The notes beneath the pieces were generated by a model. That model saw nothing but the letters and a program-made list of their open reading frames with translations, had not been told where the DNA came from and made no database searches. From positions 62,001 to 126,000 of the forward strand of contig NZ_JACHOV010000006.1 in assembly GCF_014200045.1 (NCBI RefSeq): a stretch of DNA of 64,000 nt, given 5' to 3'. Numbering within the stretch: position 1 is the first letter of the stretch; each line of letters begins with the position of its first letter. The position numbers and the translations under genes were made by a program. Positions 8,609 through 17,476 of this stretch are shown here, piece after piece. The stretch is from Rhizorhapis suberifaciens. GTDB lineage: Bacteria > Pseudomonadota > Alphaproteobacteria > Sphingomonadales > Sphingomonadaceae.

Positions 8609-9611
8609 CCGGGTCGCCATTATCAAAACTGGTTGGTCCGAGGATTATCGCGGTGCGAAGGTTGTCGGGAACTACAGCTATAAGCATCCCGACCACGAGA
8701 AGGTGAACTTTCTTCCGGGGCCTGATGGCCGCTACTTCTGCTACGTTCCACCCATCGGCGGAAATAAAAAGGTCAAACCATTCGGCTCTGCGCCGAAGCC
8801 GATAAATCCGAACGGTTGGCTAGTATTTGCAGTCTCGCGCAATCCGCGAACGGGCGGGCTGTATGTGGTCGGCTGGTATGAAGACGCCTTGTTTCTGCAT
8901 CGCCATGAAGTGCGTCCGGAATACGAAGATGGCGAACCTTGGTTTGGCCGAGGCGATGACGGACATGAGATTGTCTATACAATCACTGCGCCGAGAGCCT
9001 ACGCCATAGACGGGCCAGAGCGGACCGAATGGTTCTCCGGCGATGTAATGAAGCGCCACATCCTCTATTTGCGTGGCCATGCGAATCCCGGCGACTATGA
9101 GGAGAAACTGGCCGAGAAGCTGCTCGCCTATCGCTCCCGCTGGCTCGCCCATCTTGGACAGGAAGAGGAACCGCTTTACGTTTCCCCCGAGGAAGGCGCT
9201 CAGTTTAAATATGGCGGCGGCGGATTTGGCGGGGGAGGCGAAAGCCCGTTCCACGAGGCGTTGCGACTATGGGTCGAAGCAAACCCTGCATCTGTCTTGC
9301 CATCTTACGCGAAGGCAACAGCCGACACCGAAGTCCCGCTCCTGTCTGGCGACCGGGTGGACAACGTCTATGACCGCAGGGACCGCATCGCCGTCATCGA
9401 AGTGAAATCATGGATTTCAAACGAGGATGACGTCGAGCGCGGTATCTATCAGTGTATCAAGTATCGCGCTGTGATGGAGGCCATGAAGCATAAACGCGCC
9501 GTTCCTATCGACGCTGTGCTGGTCACCGAGCGACCGATTTCCGGCAAACACCAAAAGTTGATCGCCAAGCACAACATCATTCACTTTGAAGCCCCCAAGG
9601 ACCGTAAATAA
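8601..9611 (+). CDS. Unknown protein with a probable PD-(D/E)XK nuclease core, between res and mod
   Basis: A 336-residue protein overlapping the end of res by eight bases and the start of mod by one (TAATG), so it is part of the same translational chain. The N-terminal two thirds are unfamiliar. The C-terminal part has the layout of a PD-(D/E)XK fold: an upstream Asp (about 254-261), then IAVIEVKSW with Glu267 and Lys269, then VERGIYQCIKYRAVMEA, where a Gln/Lys-Tyr helix follows the strand as in many restriction-type nucleases, then a strand VLVTERP. It may be a second nuclease or a target-binding partner of the Res-Mod complex. The nuclease call is inference from the motif; the family name is not known to me. 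Confidence 0.7.
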   Translation: MFDRVAIIKTGWSEDYRGAKVVGNYSYKHPDHEKVNFLPGPDGRYFCYVPPIGGNKKVKPFGSAPKPINPNGWLVFAVSRNPRTGGLYVVGWYEDALFLHRHEVRPEYEDGEPWFGRGDDGHEIVYTITAPRAYAIDGPERTEWFSGDVMKRHILYLRGHANPGDYEEKLAEKLLAYRSRWLAHLGQEEEPLYVSPEEGAQFKYGGGGFGGGGESPFHEALRLWVEANPASVLPSYAKATADTEVPLLSGDRVDNVYDRRDRIAVIEVKSWISNEDDVERGIYQCIKYRAVMEAMKHKRAVPIDAVLVTERPISGKHQKLIAKHNIIHFEAPKDRK

Positions 9612-12526
9612 TGGCCCGCGCACCCCGTTCACCCAAAGGCCCTAAGCAGGTCACCGCGCTCAATCATGAAACCGATGCGCGCCGCAATATCCCGACCGCT
9701 GAAATGGCCGATCTGGCGGCTATGCAGGAGGAACTCGATCCGCTTGCGCCGATCGCCTATCCGCGCGCCCGACCGCTGGCGGAAGGGGAGACGCGCGAGC
9801 GCGATACCGATCTTGATCCGCAGATCGTGTGGAACGGCGCGCGCATCCGGTTGACCAAGGCTCAGGTCGCTCAGCTATCCGAAACCGGCGAGGTCGAAAT
9901 CGGCGATGCCCAGCTAGTCTGGCGCGGCAAGGACCGGCAGGACTGGTCGGACCTGATCGTCACCGCGCCACCGCTCTACATTCAGGAGAAGGTGCACCCC
10001 AAGGCGATCATCGATGACCTGATCAGCCGGTCGAAGGCGACCAAGGAAGCGGATACCGACGCGCCCGATCTGTTCGCGGATTTCAACGGCCTTGCCGATC
10101 CGATGGCGCGCACCGAATTCTACCAGCACGATCAGCACTGGTCGAACCGGATGATCCTTGGCGACAGCCTTCAGGTGATGGCGAGCCTTGCCGAGCGGGA
10201 GGCGCTCAAAGGCAAGGTGCAGGCAATCTATTTTGACCCGCCCTACGGCATCAAGTTCAACTCGAACTGGCAGGTTTCCACGCAAAGCCGCGACGTGAAA
10301 GACGGCAAGCAGACTGACCTAAGCCGCGAGCCAGAGCAGGTGAAGGCATTCCGCGATACATGGAGCGATGGCATCCACTCTTACCTGACGTATTTGCGTG
10401 ACCGACTGACGGTGATGCGCGAGCTATTAGCTGAAAGTGGTTCGATCTTCGTTCAGATCGGCGATGAAAATGTTCATCGTGTGCGAGCGGTGCTGGACGA
10501 GGTGTTCGGGCCTACGAACTGCGCGTCTCTTATAACAGTCGAGAAAACCAGCGCCCAAACGGATCGGTATCTGCCGAGCGTTGCTGACTATGTGTTGTGG
10601 TATTTCAAAGATCGAACCGCATCGCCAAAATTCAGAAATGCGTGGTCGGACAAGGGAGCTTCGGAGAGTATCAGACGGGAGTATCGCCGAGCAGTTACGA
10701 GCGACCTTCGACACGGCGATGCCGAGGAACTCGGAGAGACTGGACGAATCTACCGGCAAGACAATATTGTCTCACAGAAGCCCCCCGGGTCGTTTCCGGT
10801 ACCGTTTGAAGGAAAAACCTATCGTCCGCTTACTGGATACTGGAAGACTGGCGAGCTTGGCATGTCGCGTTTGGTTCATGCGGCCCGGCTCCAACAACGC
10901 GGAAAAATGCTTTCCTACGTTCGCTATCTCGATGACTTCCCTGTGATGCAGATCAGCAACCAGTGGAGTGACGTGAAGTTCTCCAGCCGTTCGGAAGAGA
11001 AGACTTACGTAGTTCAGTCGTCAGAGAAGATTGTGCAGCGCTGCCTCTTGATGGCCACAGACCCGGGTGATCTCGTGCTTGACCCTACCTGCGGTTCCGG
11101 CACCACAGCCTATGTCGCCGAACAATGGGGGCGTCGCTGGATCACCATCGATACAAGCCGCGTGGCACTGGCGCTGGCGCGCACCCGCATCATGTCGGCG
11201 CGCTATCCTTGGTATTTGCTCACTGACAGTGCCGAGGGGAAGCACAAAGAGGCAGAGATCACCGGCAAGCCACCCAGCGACGTGGCGACTTATGGTGATG
11301 TGCGGCAAGGCTTTGTCTATGACCGCGTGCCGCACGTCACGCTTCGAGACATCGCGAACAACAGCGAGATCGATGTCATCTGGGACAAGTGGCAGGAGGT
11401 TCTCGAACCGCGCCGTGCCGAACTGAATAGCCTCACAGGTAAGAACTGGCAGGAATGGGAAATCCCGCGCGAACCTGATACGGGATGGTCGAGCAATATT
11501 GTGGGCGTCCATGCCTCTTGGTGGGAAGCGCGCATTACCCGTCAGAAGGAAATTGATGCCTCGATCGCTAAGGCGGCGGATGTCGAATATCTCTATGACA
11601 AGCCCTATGCCGACCCGAACCGCGTCCGCGTTGCAGGGCCGTTCACGGTCGAAAGCCTGTCACCGCATCGCATCGTCCCCGCCGATGCCGAAGAATTGAT
11701 CGACGTTCTCGACGCAGCGGACGGCAAGAAGAAGCGCGGGCCGCTGTCTTCATCCGAAACCGACTTCGCGGCGATGGTGATCGAGCATCTGAAAACGGCG
11801 GGCGTCCACCAGACCGACCGCGATGATCGCATCACCTTCACCAGCGTCATTCCGTTCGCCGGACGCGGCTATATCGGCGCGGAAGGGCGCTTCATGGAAG
11901 GCGAAACTGAACGCCGTGCCGCGATCTTCATCGGCCCGGAATTCGGCACCTTGTCGCGCATCGATTTGACCGCTGCCGCCCGTGAAGCAGCGGAAAGCCG
12001 TTTCGACGTACTGATCGCCACCGCCTTTTCCTTCGACGCGCACGCCTCAGAACTCACCCGCCTTGGGCCGCTGCCGATCCTCATGGCCAAGATGAACCCC
12101 GACCTGCACATGGCGGGCGAACTCAAGAATACGGGCAAGGGCAATCTGTTCACCGTCTTCGGCGAACCCGATATCGACATCCTCGACGAAGCCGATGGCC
12201 GCATCGCGGTGCGCGTCAACGGTGTCGATATCTATGATCCCAACACCGGCGAAGTCCGCTCAAACGACGTGAAGGGCATCGCCGCATGGTTTATCGACAC
12301 CGCCTATAACGAGGAAAGTTTTTTCGTCCGCCACGCCTACTTCCTCGGCGCGAACGAACCCTACAAGCAGTTGAAGAACGCCCTGAAAGCCGAAATCGAC
12401 GAGGAAGCATGGGCCACCCTCAACCGCGCCACATCTCGCCCGTTCGACCGGCCCGAGACAGGGCGGATCGCGGTAAAGGTCATCAATCACTTCGGCGATG
12501 AAGTGATGAAGGTTTTCGGGGTTTAG
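9611..12526 (+). CDS. Type III-type DNA methyltransferase (Mod subunit), beta class
   Basis: A 971-residue methyltransferase. Catalytic motif IV is DPPYG (209-213) and the SAM-binding motif I is DPTCGSGTT (491-499), followed by RRWITID; the order IV before I defines the beta class seen in type III Mod enzymes. An upstream MILGDSLQVM stretch is the family's motif before IV. The region between the two motifs (about 220-480) is the likely target recognition domain, and a long C-terminal part of over 400 residues goes beyond the catalytic core. It probably methylates adenine N6 in one strand of an asymmetric site. It begins at an ATG overlapping the stop of the previous gene. Confidence 0.92.
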   Translation: MARAPRSPKGPKQVTALNHETDARRNIPTAEMADLAAMQEELDPLAPIAYPRARPLAEGETRERDTDLDPQIVWNGARIRLTKAQVAQLSETGEVEIGDAQLVWRGKDRQDWSDLIVTAPPLYIQEKVHPKAIIDDLISRSKATKEADTDAPDLFADFNGLADPMARTEFYQHDQHWSNRMILGDSLQVMASLAEREALKGKVQAIYFDPPYGIKFNSNWQVSTQSRDVKDGKQTDLSREPEQVKAFRDTWSDGIHSYLTYLRDRLTVMRELLAESGSIFVQIGDENVHRVRAVLDEVFGPTNCASLITVEKTSAQTDRYLPSVADYVLWYFKDRTASPKFRNAWSDKGASESIRREYRRAVTSDLRHGDAEELGETGRIYRQDNIVSQKPPGSFPVPFEGKTYRPLTGYWKTGELGMSRLVHAARLQQRGKMLSYVRYLDDFPVMQISNQWSDVKFSSRSEEKTYVVQSSEKIVQRCLLMATDPGDLVLDPTCGSGTTAYVAEQWGRRWITIDTSRVALALARTRIMSARYPWYLLTDSAEGKHKEAEITGKPPSDVATYGDVRQGFVYDRVPHVTLRDIANNSEIDVIWDKWQEVLEPRRAELNSLTGKNWQEWEIPREPDTGWSSNIVGVHASWWEARITRQKEIDASIAKAADVEYLYDKPYADPNRVRVAGPFTVESLSPHRIVPADAEELIDVLDAADGKKKRGPLSSSETDFAAMVIEHLKTAGVHQTDRDDRITFTSVIPFAGRGYIGAEGRFMEGETERRAAIFIGPEFGTLSRIDLTAAAREAAESRFDVLIATAFSFDAHASELTRLGPLPILMAKMNPDLHMAGELKNTGKGNLFTVFGEPDIDILDEADGRIAVRVNGVDIYDPNTGEVRSNDVKGIAAWFIDTAYNEESFFVRHAYFLGANEPYKQLKNALKAEIDEEAWATLNRATSRPFDRPETGRIAVKVINHFGDEVMKVFGV

Positions 12527-12529
12527 GCG

Positions 12530-13585
12530 GTGAGCGTCCCGTTCGATCTCACCTGTTGGTATCTCAATGCTCGCAGGATCGCAGAGCTGACCGGGATATC
12601 TGCGCTTCTCCCGAACACAACCACGACGTCCGACCATCTTCAACGGCTGGCTGAACTGAATGCGCTGCGGCGGGGCATCGCCGAGTGGATACGCGCCCGC
12701 AAGCCGGAACCTCTGGGTAAGCTAATCATCGAGGGCAGGCTGACCGAAGGCACGGTGTTCACCCACAATACGAACTTCTTTTTCAAGGGCCTGTCAGCGG
12801 TCAGTGGAAAGATGGCAAAAGGGATGCCGCTCACCACTTTGCCTCAAGGATATGCAAAACTTGATGAGTGGATTGAGGGAGGAAAACTCACATTCGACTT
12901 TCACCCCGAGCATCTGACATCCAATTCGTCTTGGGTTGAGCTAAGCGGCCAAAAAAGGATGTTCGTCCTTGGCGTCATAACCGAAATCTCTGAAACGGAG
13001 ATCAAGGCGAAGCCCTACGTCATCGGAAACATCGTTGAGAATAAGGGGGAGTTTTTCGGGGTCGGGCGGTGGGCCAATCATCTGGAGGTATTCATTGAGC
13101 AGATTGAAAACTTCTCAGCCGTTCGCGACCACAACCCGCGCATGACTAAGAAGTCACTGGCGGTGCTCAAGGATATTCCCGAGCAGTCAGTCAAAGAGGC
13201 ATTTGCCGAAATCATTAACGAACCGACGGTGCCCAAAGACTGGGGCGGGGAGAAGTCGGACCTCTTTTCAACGAATGTGCGTATCGACGGGCAGCGAGTG
13301 GCCACCGCGTTCGCCTTCAAGGGGCCTGCGAAGTTCACGCCGATGCGGATGGCAGAACTCGGCAAAAATGGAGACCAGATTAGCCGTCTGTTCGAAGAGC
13401 CAGCGGATTTGCTCGTTCTCCAGCACTGCCACGAGATCACTCCCGATGTGCGGAAAACGATGCGCGCCTTCGCGCAGCAAATGGGCAATCCGCGCACCTA
13501 TTGCGTCATTGACGGTTACGAGACGCTGCGGCTGCTGGAAGCCTATGGGAAATGCGGCCTGACCGCGAAGGCCAAGACCGTATGA
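12530..13585 (+). CDS. Unknown restriction-operon protein, possible nuclease-like domain
   Basis: A 351-residue protein starting at GTG three bases after the mod stop. I do not know the family name. The C-terminal third reads DLFSTNVRIDGQRV, then ATAFAFKG, then MGKNGDQI-like LGKNGDQISRLF, then ADLLVLQHC and YCVIDGYETLRLLEAYG. The alternation of a strand with an acidic residue, a strand ending in K-G and a Gln-containing helix recalls a PD-(D/E)XK core, but this is only an impression. The first half has a PLGKLIIEGRLTEGTVF stretch with no known match. Its stop overlaps the next gene as ATGA, so it belongs to the same transcription unit. Confidence 0.6.
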   Translation: MSVPFDLTCWYLNARRIAELTGISALLPNTTTTSDHLQRLAELNALRRGIAEWIRARKPEPLGKLIIEGRLTEGTVFTHNTNFFFKGLSAVSGKMAKGMPLTTLPQGYAKLDEWIEGGKLTFDFHPEHLTSNSSWVELSGQKRMFVLGVITEISETEIKAKPYVIGNIVENKGEFFGVGRWANHLEVFIEQIENFSAVRDHNPRMTKKSLAVLKDIPEQSVKEAFAEIINEPTVPKDWGGEKSDLFSTNVRIDGQRVATAFAFKGPAKFTPMRMAELGKNGDQISRLFEEPADLLVLQHCHEITPDVRKTMRAFAQQMGNPRTYCVIDGYETLRLLEAYGKCGLTAKAKTV

Positions 13586-15672
13586 AGTTCCACCTTGCCG
13601 AAACTTTCACCGCCGCACTGGCGCGGTTGCCCGCTCAAGAGAGCAAGGCGGCAAAGGCAACTGTGGTCGATCTGCAAATCGATCCGACCGGTAAGGGGCT
13701 TTCATTCCACCGGATCGATCGTTCCAAGGACGCGAATTTCTGGTCGGTGCGGGTAACACGCGACCTGCGGCTGATTGTCCACAAGACCGACGACAGCTTG
13801 CTCATCGCCTATGTCGATCATCACGATAAGGCTTATGCGTGGGCCGAGCGTCGCCGGATCGAGGCGCACCCGCGCACAGGGGCGATCCAGATTGTCGAGG
13901 TGCATGAGCGGATCGAGGAAATCGGGCCGCTATTCGCTGCATCTGTCCAGGAGCCGTTGATTGAAGCGCCAGCGGTCGAGGCCCCGGCGATTTTCGCGGC
14001 CTTGTCCGACGATGACTTGCTGAACATCGGAACGCCGGAGGATTGGCTGGCGGATATCCGAAGCTGGACCGAGGATCGCTTCTTCCAGATGAGTGATCGC
14101 GTTCCCGCAGAGGTCGCGGAAGCCTTACTCGATTATGCGGCCACAGGACGGCTGCCAACGCCCGCACCGATATCGGTCGAGCCGTTCGCGCATCCCGATA
14201 CCTTGCGCCGTGTCCAGACCGTGGAAAGCGAGGACGCGCTTCGCCTTGCTCTCGATTATCCGTGGGACAAGTGGAGCGTGTTCCTGCACCCGTCGCAGCG
14301 TGCGGTGGTGGAACGTGACTATAGCGGCCCTGCACGGGTCACAGGGACGGCAGGGACGGGCAAGACCATCGTCGCCCTGCATCGTGCCGCACGAGCCGTG
14401 CGCAGCGATCCTAATGCCCGCGTGTTGCTGACGACATTTTCGCGCCCGCTGGCCAATGCGCTGCAACCAAAGCTGGCAATGTTGCTGTCGGGGGATCGGG
14501 CGGCGCTGGACCGCGTGACTGTCGCGTCGTTCGATGACACGGCCTCCGAACTTTTCCAGTTGTCGACTGGACGCCGGGCCTCAATCGCTACCGACGATGC
14601 ACAACAGTCGCTGATAGAGGCTCAAATGAAGACAGCGGGCTTTACCGGCCTGCCGTTGCGCTTCGTCGTTTCGGAGTGGCGGCATGTGGTGGATGGCTGG
14701 GGCATTGCCAGTCTTGCGGACTATGCTGATGTGCCGCGCATCGGTCGGCGCAATCGACTCGGAACGCGCCAGCGCGAGACATTATGGCCGATCTTCGAAG
14801 CGGTGCGAGCGGCGTTGTCGGCGCGCGGCATGGTGACCATTCCACAGATGTTCGCCGCCGTTGAGCACGAATACTCGAGCAAGGTCGAAAAGCCCTTCAC
14901 CCACATCATCGTCGATGAAGCGCAGGATTTGGGCGTGGCGCAGCTTCGGATGCTGGCGGCGCTTTCATCGGGGCCGAACGCCTTGTTCTTCGCGGGTGAC
15001 CTTGGGCAGCGCATTTTCCAGCAGCCATTTTCTTGGAAGGCACTCGGCGTTGATGTGCGTGGTCGATCGGCGATGCTCAGGATCAATTACCGCACGTCAC
15101 GCCAGATCAGGGAGGCCGCCGACCATCTGTTGCCACCCACAGTCCGCGATGCCGATGGGCTGGAAGATGACAGGCGCGGCGCGCAATCGGTTTTCGAGGG
15201 ACCCGCACCGGTTGTTGCGCTTTGCTCCGATCAGGACGCCGAAACCGAAGCGGTCGCCGCGTTCCTGCGCGCGGCAAGCGAAGACGGTATTGGGGCGTCC
15301 GAGATGGGCCTGTTCGTCCGCTCTGGCGATTTGCTGTCACGCGCTCGCGCCGCTGTGACCGCTGCCGGTCTGGAAGCCCGGCAGTTGACCGAGCGCGCCG
15401 AAGATTTCGGAGACTGCGTTTCGATTGGGACGATGCATCTCGCCAAGGGCCTCGAATTCAAGGCCGTCGCGGTCATGGCCTGCGACGATGAAGCCCTTCC
15501 GTTGCAATCGCGCGTGGATGACGCGACCGACGAAGACGAACTACGCGAAGTCTTCGAAACGGAGCGGCACCTCTTCTATGTTGCCTGCACCCGCGCGCGC
15601 GACAGGCTGCATATCAGTGGGACCAAGCCAGTCTCCGAATTCCTCGGCGATATCTGCGTTTCACGGGAATAG
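13582..15672 (+). CDS. UvrD/Rep-type helicase with N-terminal RelE/ParE-like domain
   Basis: A 696-residue two-part protein. Residues 1 to about 95 look like a complete RelE/ParE/YoeB-type toxin fold (AKATVVDLQIDPTGKG, then FWSVRVTRDLRLIVH, then LLIAYVDHHDKAYAWAERR). After a linker comes an SF1 helicase: Walker A GTAGTGKT (255-262), DEAQD (445-449), a GDLGQRIF motif III region, NYRTSRQI, SIGTMHLAKGLEF and ACTRARDRLHIS near the end. ATG 13582 is chosen because it overlaps the previous stop (ATGA) and the toxin-like fold starts there. Such fused proteins exist in defence-rich regions; the fused domain might sense ribosomes or RNA, but that is speculation. Confidence 0.88.
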   Translation: MKFHLAETFTAALARLPAQESKAAKATVVDLQIDPTGKGLSFHRIDRSKDANFWSVRVTRDLRLIVHKTDDSLLIAYVDHHDKAYAWAERRRIEAHPRTGAIQIVEVHERIEEIGPLFAASVQEPLIEAPAVEAPAIFAALSDDDLLNIGTPEDWLADIRSWTEDRFFQMSDRVPAEVAEALLDYAATGRLPTPAPISVEPFAHPDTLRRVQTVESEDALRLALDYPWDKWSVFLHPSQRAVVERDYSGPARVTGTAGTGKTIVALHRAARAVRSDPNARVLLTTFSRPLANALQPKLAMLLSGDRAALDRVTVASFDDTASELFQLSTGRRASIATDDAQQSLIEAQMKTAGFTGLPLRFVVSEWRHVVDGWGIASLADYADVPRIGRRNRLGTRQRETLWPIFEAVRAALSARGMVTIPQMFAAVEHEYSSKVEKPFTHIIVDEAQDLGVAQLRMLAALSSGPNALFFAGDLGQRIFQQPFSWKALGVDVRGRSAMLRINYRTSRQIREAADHLLPPTVRDADGLEDDRRGAQSVFEGPAPVVALCSDQDAETEAVAAFLRAASEDGIGASEMGLFVRSGDLLSRARAAVTAAGLEARQLTERAEDFGDCVSIGTMHLAKGLEFKAVAVMACDDEALPLQSRVDDATDEDELREVFETERHLFYVACTRARDRLHISGTKPVSEFLGDICVSRE

Positions 15673-15675
15673 CGG

Positions 15676-17187
15676 ATGGCGAAGCGCAGCATCCACGATG
15701 AGGAGATAGGGCTGATTAAAGCCATGCTCGGGCGCGGCATGAAGAACCGGGATATTCAGTTCTATTTCAATCGTCAGGATCGCCCGGTGAACAGCGGGCG
15801 GATCACGGGCATTCGTGACGGCAGCTATGGTCCCGAAGTCCCGACAGCAGAAAAGTCTGCGCTCGATACATTTCTTGCGTCTTTCAAGGCCGCTGAAATC
15901 GGGGCGGTCATAAGCGGACCAGCACCCGCCACGGAGCCATCAAGGGCAGAGCGAGCGCGAGCACTTTTCGAGAAACTCGAAGACGGCTCGTGGAGGCTGA
16001 AGGACGGCGAAACGGATCAGCACGAGTGCAAAAAGGAGTTCGACCCAAAGAAGCTGTCGGCTGTCTTGTGCGCCATAGCGGCCATGTCGAATAACCGGGG
16101 CGGCTACCTGTTTGTTGGAGTGTCCAACAGTGATTGCAAAGCCGTTGGCATCGGCGATGGTTTTGCGAATTTCGACGTTGCTAAACTGATGGACAAGGTA
16201 AAGGTCCACCTCGCGCCCACGCCGGTTATCACCACAAAGGAAGTAGTGGATCTGGACGGCACGACGGTCGGTTTCATCCATTTGGAGCCGCACCCGCACA
16301 AGCCGGTGATCGTATGCAAGGACGACGGCGATAAGCTGAAGGAGGGGGAAATCCTCTTTCGCTACGCTGGCCAGTCGTCGCGCATCAAGTTTACCGATCT
16401 GAGGGAACTGCTGGCCGAGCGCGATCGGAAAGCGCAACTCGCGTTGGCTGGTGCAGCAGGCAAACTCGCGACGGTTGGAACCGCTAACGCATTGATCCTC
16501 GATACCGACAAAAATGTCCTTGATGCCGACGGCCGTGAAATCCTGATCGACGAGGAACTGGCAAAGGGCATCAACTTCATTCGTGAAGGTCATTTCGACG
16601 AGGTGGATGGAGCGCCCACGCTGAAACTGGTGGGCGAGGTGAAGGCAGTAAATGTCCAGTCGCTGCTGGCCGAGAAGCACATCGATAAGGCAATATCACA
16701 GGAGCGGATTCTCGAAGCATTCCTTGCCCAAGAGACCGTCACGAATCCCAAGGAATATGTACTCGCTGCAGTGTCTCAGCCGCGCAAATGGCTCCCGCTG
16801 TTCTACTTCACCAATCAAGCGAGCCTTACTCCAACGGCGATGATCGATGAAGTGAAGGCCCTTGCCACATCGCAAAAGGAGAAAAAGAAGACCGTTATCA
16901 AGCGCCTTTCTGGCAAGGAAAAGGCGCACACCTCCTCGCCGACGAAAAAAGCCAGCAGCGTGGCATTCGATGTCGAGCAGGGGACGGCTAAGGTGCCCAC
17001 AAAGCTAGAGGATGTCGGGACTTTCTGTCAGGCCATCTGTTCAATCTCGAAAACCAAAATGTCGCTGACCGATGCACTGGCCTCCCTGAAGCAGTGCTAT
17101 GATTTGGCTGCGGCTGACAGCAACGCACTTAGCTTCGTTTTCAAAGCCGCGTGCCGGATCGATGAACTGTTCTTTCAAACCACCTGA
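15676..17187 (+). CDS. AlbA_2 (Schlafen-like) domain protein
   Basis: A 503-residue protein. Residues about 110-235 match the AlbA_2/divergent AAA_4 fold: an acidic-basic strand HECKKEF (Glu117, Lys119), a helix, SNNRGGYLFVGV (138-149) and the following VGIGDG, with GEILFRYAGQSSRI as the closing element. This fold is shared with Schlafen proteins, some of which are ribonucleases, and is frequent in anti-phage loci. An N-terminal region (EIGLIKAMLGRGMKNRDIQFYFNRQDRPVNSGRI) resembles a small DNA-binding helix-turn-helix used by such regulators. It starts four bases after the helicase stop and ends the operon. The 93 bases after it contain no gene. Confidence 0.78.
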   Translation: MAKRSIHDEEIGLIKAMLGRGMKNRDIQFYFNRQDRPVNSGRITGIRDGSYGPEVPTAEKSALDTFLASFKAAEIGAVISGPAPATEPSRAERARALFEKLEDGSWRLKDGETDQHECKKEFDPKKLSAVLCAIAAMSNNRGGYLFVGVSNSDCKAVGIGDGFANFDVAKLMDKVKVHLAPTPVITTKEVVDLDGTTVGFIHLEPHPHKPVIVCKDDGDKLKEGEILFRYAGQSSRIKFTDLRELLAERDRKAQLALAGAAGKLATVGTANALILDTDKNVLDADGREILIDEELAKGINFIREGHFDEVDGAPTLKLVGEVKAVNVQSLLAEKHIDKAISQERILEAFLAQETVTNPKEYVLAAVSQPRKWLPLFYFTNQASLTPTAMIDEVKALATSQKEKKKTVIKRLSGKEKAHTSSPTKKASSVAFDVEQGTAKVPTKLEDVGTFCQAICSISKTKMSLTDALASLKQCYDLAAADSNALSFVFKAACRIDELFFQTT

Positions 17188-17280
17188 TATCTATCCGCTT
17201 CGAGCAGGCCGAATTCTGTGACCCGTATGGGACCCCGCGCCGGATCACCGTCGCGGTTTTGCCTCTAAGTCATTGAAAAA

Positions 17281-17356
<76 letters not shown>

Positions 17357-17476
17357 ACTGATGCCGGGAAATTCATGTCAAAACGCCATGAACTCGTCGT
17401 TCCAGGCCGCGGCGGTTAGCATGGGATTCGTTGGGTGGCAATGCAGAATTTCGCAAAAAATCCGGAATGTGAGCAG

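Noticed and set aside
2-17280. CRISPR array or insertion sequence in the island
   Set aside because: I saw no regular spaced repeats and no transposase gene; the only mobility gene is the integrase.
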